Origin: Doris montereyensis
Lineage: Eukaryota; Mollusca; Gastropoda; Nudibranchia; Dorididae
Reading direction: 5' to 3'
NCBI GenBank assembly: GCA_037039925.1
Contig: JAXRKP010000384.1
Location: forward strand, 193,501 to 257,500
DNA length: 64,000 nucleotides
Of the stretch, positions 62,501-64,000 are shown piece after piece. How positions within the stretch are numbered: position 1 is the stretch's first letter; each line of letters opens with the position of its first letter. The notes beneath the pieces were generated by a model that made no database searches, was not told the origin of the DNA, and was given only the letters and a program-made list of their open reading frames with translations. The translations under genes were made by a program, and so were the position numbers.

Positions 62501-63164
62501 TGTAAATGGTAAGTTTGGTTAATTCCAAATAAACAAACAAACCCATGCATATTAATCATGTGCTATGCTCACTGCATTGGTGGAAGCTACTGGTAGGCCC
62601 TTCTTCTCACACGTCTTTCTTTCATCTCACTGTTTTTTCTTCATCCACCCAAAAATCATCACATTCGGTAGATAGGTAAATTTCAATGAAACAGACAAAG
62701 AATGCATTGTTATGCGTGTCATTTAAATGTGTCATACCATTTTTATCATTACATGACCAATGCGATAGGCTTACTGTAATTAAAGTAAGGTTTTGGTCTG
62801 AAATACACATACTCAGAGCACAATTATACAAATAGTAAAAAGCATTGATGCATTTATTTTTTTAATCCTAGAATTTGGTTGTCTGAGAAAGGCATGCCTT
62901 TCTTTCAAAACATTTTTTAATTCGGTGTTGTGTTTTTTGTTTATTTTTGTAAGATTAGTTTTGTAAGAGTGGGTTTGTTTGGGGAGGGTTGTGCTTCCTC
63001 CAGTTTTGATTGTCTGTTTTTGTTTTGTTGATTCCACAGACACGCCAACGAAGATCTTAAAGATAACATCTCTTCGTCCGATGAAGAGATTGATCATCAT
63101 CGGCCTAGAGGAGACATTTCAATGCAAGAGAAAATGTTAAACAAACTAGAGGAGAAGAAAGGAG
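46326..63164 (+). CDS. SAP130: SAP130, SIN3/HDAC corepressor subunit (5' and central exons)
   Basis: Spliced plus-strand gene, incomplete at its 3' end. SAP130 is a nuclear scaffold of the SIN3A-HDAC1/2 complex; vertebrate proteins are about 1050 residues, with a long Ser/Thr/Pro/Gln-rich region and a conserved C-terminal SIN3/HDAC-binding domain. Landmarks that I match from memory of the vertebrate protein: ARPIAPAPP (exon 2), FGSQLPRG (exon 3), [10 protein letters not shown] (exon 5), AKVTPQ (exon 7), [10 protein letters not shown] (exon 10), SPPRL...SPKTPAK (exon 11) and LVNNIPASP before a basic patch (exon 13). Together they fix the family. Exons 4, 7 and 8 each need a frame change for phases to agree. 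It is unrelated to the splicing factor SF3B3, also once called SAP130. Confidence 0.82.
46728..46798. repeat. (ACT)n-rich tract
   Basis: Imperfect CTA/ACT trinucleotides in SAP130 intron 1. Confidence 0.85.
46800..47433. other. SAP130 intron 1, remainder
   Basis: AT-rich, no element recognised. Confidence 0.4.
47434..47539 (+). CDS. SAP130: SAP130 exon 2
   Basis: Acceptor TTTCCTTTAG, phase 0 in, phase 1 out at GTAAGT. Encodes [16 protein letters not shown]...; RPIAPAPP is shared with vertebrate SAP130. Confidence 0.85.
47545..47712 (-). repeat. SINE family A, 3' half, abutting a splice donor
   Basis: TTCCTTCAAGGCCGCTAAGC, GGAGCGTATCCCAGTTC, CACCTCCTTGACAGGACG, CACTGGGTCGAATGG-like body on the minus strand. 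It begins five bases after the exon 2 border, so the end of the donor GTAAGTTCC may come from the SINE. Confidence 0.82.
48272..48364. repeat. (CT)n microsatellite
   Basis: About 46 CT units in SAP130 intron 2. Confidence 0.97.
48986..49060. repeat. Dispersed CCTGCCAAGTTTCCCGATTT repeat
   Basis: ACCTGCCAAGTTTCCCGATT begins here and recurs in part at 49498 and 49949, with a reverse CTGATTTTTT...GGCAGGTCTG at 52680-52766. Type unknown. Confidence 0.5.
49080..50184. other. SAP130 intron 2, remainder
   Basis: AT-rich intron with short dispersed repeat fragments; no exon recognised. Confidence 0.4.
50185..50538 (+). CDS. SAP130: SAP130 exon 3
   Basis: Acceptor TTATTTCAG, phase 1 in and out (donor GTAGGG). 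The frame is open throughout and ends [15 protein letters not shown]...FGSQLPRG, similar to vertebrate SAP130. Between about 50255 and 50320 the incoming frame is Cys-rich and atypical, while a neighbouring frame reads [20 protein letters not shown], more like the family. Two compensating indels are possible. Confidence 0.8.
50694..50721. repeat. Poly-A run
   Basis: About 27 A in SAP130 intron 3, plus strand; possibly a retroposon tail. Confidence 0.85.
50934..51160 (+). CDS. SAP130: SAP130 exon 4, with a phase break
   Basis: Phase 1 in; encodes [20 protein letters not shown] and [19 protein letters not shown]. The incoming frame would leave in phase 0 at AAA/GTAGGT, but exon 5 needs phase 2. 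A neighbouring frame over the last 50 bp reads [17 protein letters not shown] and leaves in phase 2, so one frame break lies near 51100-51115. Confidence 0.8.
51212..51618. repeat. 78-bp tandem repeat, five copies
   Basis: Units of GACAATTTGCACTGTGTATG, AACTCTGATTAGTTTTCCAT and TTGTTGATGTGACAACTTGG in SAP130 intron 4. The 78-bp period is a multiple of three and makes a false 138-residue minus frame. Confidence 0.95.
51774..52120 (+). CDS. SAP130: SAP130 exon 5
   Basis: Acceptor ATTCTTCATCAG, phase 2 in, phase 1 out at GTGAGT; 116 codons open. Contains [20 protein letters not shown], matching the RITLPS block of vertebrate SAP130, and a Gln/Val-rich end. Confidence 0.85.
52121..53248. other. 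SAP130 intron 5, with a ~55-bp tandem repeat at 52914-53075
   Basis: The tandem repeat has about 2.8 units (AAATTCTACAAACTGTCATA, GGCAGAATATGTTAACTCAT). The rest shows no exon; an AGATCTAGA cluster is at 52325-52370. Confidence 0.7.
53249..53355 (+). CDS. SAP130 candidate exon, phase mismatch
   Basis: A strong acceptor (TTATTTTTTTTTTAG) opens 36 codons, [20 protein letters not shown], ending before a weak GTATTT. It needs phase 2 entry, but exon 5 leaves in phase 1, and exons 5 and 6 join cleanly without it. It may be an alternative exon, one with another frame break, or chance. Confidence 0.35.
53518..53612. repeat. (CT)n and (CCCT)n compound microsatellite
   Basis: CT units, then about ten CCCT units, then CT again. 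Confidence 0.95.
53850..54045 (+). repeat. SINE family C, two adjacent copies
   Basis: A 3' fragment (AATCACCCTGAGATCACTGC, at 53850-53912) followed by a longer copy (GGTAGGTCTTCTTACTTCTT, AAATTCACCCTGAGATCG, GGATGGGGTAAATTC). The second ends 60 bp before SAP130 exon 6. Confidence 0.8.
54105..54203 (+). CDS. SAP130: SAP130 exon 6
   Basis: Phase 1 in and out, donor GTAAGT. Encodes [20 protein letters not shown] and a Thr/Pro/Ala-rich end, of low complexity like the corresponding vertebrate region. Confidence 0.78.
54248..54392 (+). repeat. SINE family C
   Basis: GGTTGGCGGGTGCTCTG, CTTTCATCTCGGCTGTTTCC, TTAATTCACTATGATATCAC, GGTGGATGTGG. Confidence 0.8.
54549..54823 (+). repeat. SINE family A, full length
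   Basis: Head TGGTGTCGAGGAATGCGTGG with B box GGGTTCGAATCC, body CCAGGTGTAAATGGATGC, CAGACCTAGCG, tail AAGGAACTTCACTTTT. Confidence 0.88.
54912..55322 (+). CDS. SAP130: SAP130 exon 7, with at least one frame break
   Basis: Phase 1 entry gives [10 protein letters not shown] then TAG at 54941. AKV-x-PQ matches vertebrate SAP130. A second frame is open from about 54932 to the donor ([15 protein letters not shown], then [20 protein letters not shown]) and leaves in phase 2 at GTAGGT. Other frames also read well locally ([28 protein letters not shown]), so more than one indel is possible. Confidence 0.75.
55505..55652 (+). CDS. SAP130: SAP130 exon 8, with a frame break
   Basis: Phase 2 entry starts RTGVLT, but only a neighbouring frame leaves in phase 1, as exon 9 requires: [20 protein letters not shown], ending [10 protein letters not shown]. 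The break lies near 55520-55530. Confidence 0.75.
55700..55835 (-). mobile_element. LINE 3' end fragment
   Basis: Minus strand encodes [18 protein letters not shown], a typical LINE ORF2 C terminus, downstream of a G run in SAP130 intron 8. Confidence 0.6.
55840..57316 (+). other. SAP130 intron 8, with SINE C copies and an orphan frame
   Basis: SINE C fragments at 56425-56465 and 56620-56750. From 56488 an ATG frame [20 protein letters not shown] continues acidic ([13 protein letters not shown]) until the SINE at 56620. It resembles the acidic N terminus of some transposases but cannot be assigned. Confidence 0.5.
56620..56750 (+). repeat. SINE family C
   Basis: GTACTGGTAGGTTCTTCTTC, CATCTGGCTGTTTCCTCTTA, CCCTGAGATCACTGCATGTG, GGACAGGGTAAATTTC. 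Confidence 0.88.
57317..57496 (+). CDS. SAP130: SAP130 exon 9
   Basis: Acceptor TTTGTTCACAG, phase 1 in and out. Encodes [37 protein letters not shown] and a Ser/Thr run. The other frames contain stops. Confidence 0.82.
57711..58458 (-). repeat. SINE family A split by a hAT-like MITE
   Basis: Tail and body at 57711-57917 (AGTTCCTTCAAGGCAG, CACCTGGGTTGAGTGG, TCTTTCCCAAGG) and head at 58364-58458 (TTGCTAGGATTCGAACCC, CGGCAGCCTAACTGCTC), minus strand. Confidence 0.88.
57918..58363. mobile_element. hAT-like MITE with CAGGGTTCCCACTC termini
   Basis: Perfect 14-bp inverted ends CAGGGTTCCCACTC / GAGTGGGAACCCTG. Flanks GGAATACA and TGAATACA give a 7/8 match to an 8-bp duplication typical of hAT. 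Inner left end repeats GGAAAAGTCTTGGAATTT. A short SINE C fragment lies at 58157. Confidence 0.85.
58708..58891 (+). CDS. SAP130: SAP130 exon 10
   Basis: Acceptor TTCTTTCAG, phase 1 in, phase 2 out at GTAAGT. Encodes [20 protein letters not shown] and ends [26 protein letters not shown] is identical to vertebrate SAP130 as I recall it: the strongest single match. Confidence 0.92.
58990..59090 (+). repeat. SINE family B, head only
   Basis: GGGGGCTCAGTGGTCCAGAG, AACCAAAAGGTCATGGG, CCCCTGACGGTTGAGAAA. Confidence 0.82.
59502..59752. repeat. 35-bp tandem repeat, about seven copies
   Basis: Units TTTGATAGGGTTGGCAGCTA, TACAGTAGAAATGTG in SAP130 intron 10, with alternating GAC/GGC and GTATAA/GTAGAA variants that suggest a higher-order unit. 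Confidence 0.95.
59848..59964 (+). CDS. SAP130: SAP130 exon 11
   Basis: Acceptor TTTTCTTGCAG, phase 2 in and out, donor GTAAGT. Encodes [18 protein letters not shown] and [20 protein letters not shown], aligning with the VASPRVESS...SGSPRP region of vertebrate SAP130. Confidence 0.85.
59965..60820 (+). other. SAP130 intron 11, with one SINE C
   Basis: SINE C at 60340-60462 (GGTAGGTTCTACTTCTTTC, CATCTTGCTGTTTCCTCTTA, CACCCTGAGAATGGTGG). The rest is AT-rich without recognised features. Confidence 0.6.
60821..60951 (+). CDS. SAP130: SAP130 exon 12, ending at a GC donor
   Basis: Acceptor CTTTTTTCAG, phase 2 in. Encodes [20 protein letters not shown], then a His/Thr and Asp/Gly-rich acidic end DDCVEN. 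The only junction giving the phase 1 exit needed by exon 13 is AATG/GCAAGT, a GC donor of otherwise ideal consensus. Confidence 0.8.
61022..61295 (+). repeat. SINE family B, full length
   Basis: Head GGGGGATGGTAGTCTGGAGG with TTTGAGCCCCGCC, body GTGGATCGACACTTAGTCC, CCCGTGTGCAGATCTCAACA, AAGATCCCTTGGCTGTTTAC. Lies 70 bp after exon 12. Confidence 0.88.
61485..61601 (+). CDS. SAP130: SAP130 exon 13
   Basis: Phase 1 in. Encodes [20 protein letters not shown] and a basic patch [14 protein letters not shown], aligning with the SLALLANNL...SPRKKPRKQ region of vertebrate SAP130. The best donor, GTAAGT at 61602, leaves phase 1; a weaker GTGTTG at 61606 leaves phase 2. Confidence 0.78.
61740..62391. 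other. SAP130 intron 13, first part
   Basis: No exon or named repeat recognised. Confidence 0.4.
62392..62535 (+). repeat. SINE family C
   Basis: GTGGGTGGTTGGCGGGTGC, CTACTGGCAGGTCCTACTTC, CATCTTGCTGTTTCCTCTTA, CAGCCTGAGATCACTG. Confidence 0.88.
62572..62700 (+). repeat. SINE family C, diverged
   Basis: GCTACTGGTAGGCCCTTCTT, CTTTCATCTCACTGTTTTTT, GATAGGTAAATTTCAATGAA. Confidence 0.7.
63040..63164 (+). CDS. SAP130: SAP130 exon 14, last in the window
   Basis: Acceptor TGATTCCACAG, donor GTATAA. The open, acidic frame needs phase 2 entry: [20 protein letters not shown], then [14 protein letters not shown]. This resembles the HVISTEEGD...STDDEK region before the conserved C-terminal domain of vertebrate SAP130. 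Joined from the strong exon 13 donor (phase 1) it would read TPTKILK and stop at 63138, so either the weaker donor is used or another base is lost. Confidence 0.72.
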
Positions 63165-63304
63165 GTATAATGCTAGCACCGTTTTTTGTACCTTTATTCT
63201 TCCCAATGCTCTCTCGTGAAGAACACAAGAAAGAAATCTGTACTGACGGGCCCGACTCAGCCTCTGCCCTGAGCCCCATACCCATGTAAAATCACACGCA
63301 TACA

Positions 63305-63575
63305 TGTGCATAGTGGTTAGTTTGCAGGACGGGATCTTGAGGTCTGGGTTCGAATCCAGACAAAGCCATGTCCAGCGTTGTGTTCCTTGGGAAAGACGCT
63401 TAAAATGCATATGTCCCACTTGACCCAGGTGCCAATGGGTACCAGTGACAGCGAGAGAGATAAAACCTGCGCCAGACTAGTGTCCTGTACAGGAGATTAT
63501 AAAGACCTGTTCCACTTCATGCTATAGAAACTGGGATAAGCTCCAGCTTTATTGGCTGTAAGGGCCTTGGAACAG
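63305..63575 (+). repeat. SINE family A, full length
   Basis: Head CATAGTGGTTAGTTTGCAGG with B box GGGTTCGAATCC, body CCTTGGGAAAGACGCTTAAA, GACCCAGGTGCCAATGGGTA, tail GGCTGTAAGGGCCTTGGAA. Confidence 0.9.
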
Positions 63576-64000
63576 CCTAGCTTACAACATGGAAAATGGT
63601 TGCCATAGCTGCCAACCAGTACGTAAAAAAATCGTAGTTAGTACATATTTTTGGCTGGGAGGCCATACGTCTTTTACCTTGAAAAGTACATTAATGAGGG
63701 ATAATTGTATTGTCCTTTTTTTTAAGGAAACCCAAAGTTAACAGAAAAAGATTCATAGAGATTGGGATGAAAGTCCGAAGACGTCATTCTGAATTTGCAA
63801 AGTTACTGTCGCACATTTCACCAGAAAGGCCAGTGATCGGCTGACCGTTTGTTATGTACCTTAAATGGGGTTACTTCACGTTAAACATTAGTGCTTTCTC
63901 GAATATTACGGACCGTTGTGAGAGTTGAATTAGTTTGCACGGTCAGTCTGTTTTTCGATTTGAAAAGGTTGGCAGCTATTGGTTAGTAAATACAAGAAAA
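63576..64000. other. SAP130 intron 14 to window end
   Basis: Includes CATAGCTGCCAACCAGTACG, followed by TAAAAAAATCGTAGTTAG, a dispersed repeat also present at 55358. No convincing exon. Confidence 0.45.

Noticed and set aside
63726..63843. Possible further SAP130 exon after TTTTTTTTAAG
   Set aside because: About 38 open codons (KPKVNRKRFIEIG...) end in TGA, have no match to SAP130, and lie directly after a dispersed repeat.

Overview
This looks like a gene-poor, repeat-rich stretch of an animal nuclear genome. Two spliced protein-coding genes with GT-AG introns can be read through a dense cover of SINEs, LINE remnants, one LTR retrotransposon, foldback and MITE-like elements and long microsatellites. 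Both genes belong to metazoan families. The tRNA-like SINEs, the invertebrate-type gypsy Gag knuckle and the general texture suggest a lophotrochozoan, most likely a mollusc and perhaps a gastropod. The taxon is an inference.

Layout: 1-9.1 kb holds only repeats (SINE families A, B and C, a SINE-derived minisatellite, G and CT runs). 9.19-13.88 kb is a complete-looking minus-strand Ty3/gypsy element whose two 227-bp LTRs differ at one base that I could see. 14-18.2 kb holds LINE and SINE debris and the probable 3' UTR of the next gene. 18.2-30.0 kb is a minus-strand gene for a UAP56-interacting-factor-like (UIF/FYTTD1-type) mRNA export adaptor: a UAP56-binding motif at the N terminus, Arg-Gly-rich middle exons and an SLNDRF motif near the C terminus. 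Its introns carry a foldback element with hammerhead-like motifs in both arms, RTE-like LINE pieces and nested SINEs. 30.2-43 kb is intergenic: an inverted pair of SINEs, a minus LINE relic, an RTE-like LINE (35.1-38.4 kb), a pogo-like TIR element and a second foldback element. 44-64 kb carries a plus-strand gene for the SIN3/HDAC corepressor subunit SAP130. Thirteen firm coding exons plus one candidate are visible (46.3-63.2 kb); the conserved C-terminal exons lie beyond the window.

Both genes, and the young LTR element, are interrupted by single-base frame breaks that splice phase shows directly. Because they affect unrelated loci, including an element with near-identical LTRs, residual insertion/deletion errors in a long-read assembly are the simplest reading, but decay of these copies is not excluded. 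The two genes are not an operon; export adaptor and corepressor are both nuclear proteins but share no evident pathway.

The most unusual structures are the foldback elements with a CTGANGA...GAAAC...GTC core, a GC-AG intron in SAP130, 18-bp in-frame repeats running into a splice donor in the UIF gene, and marked strand partitioning of one SINE family.
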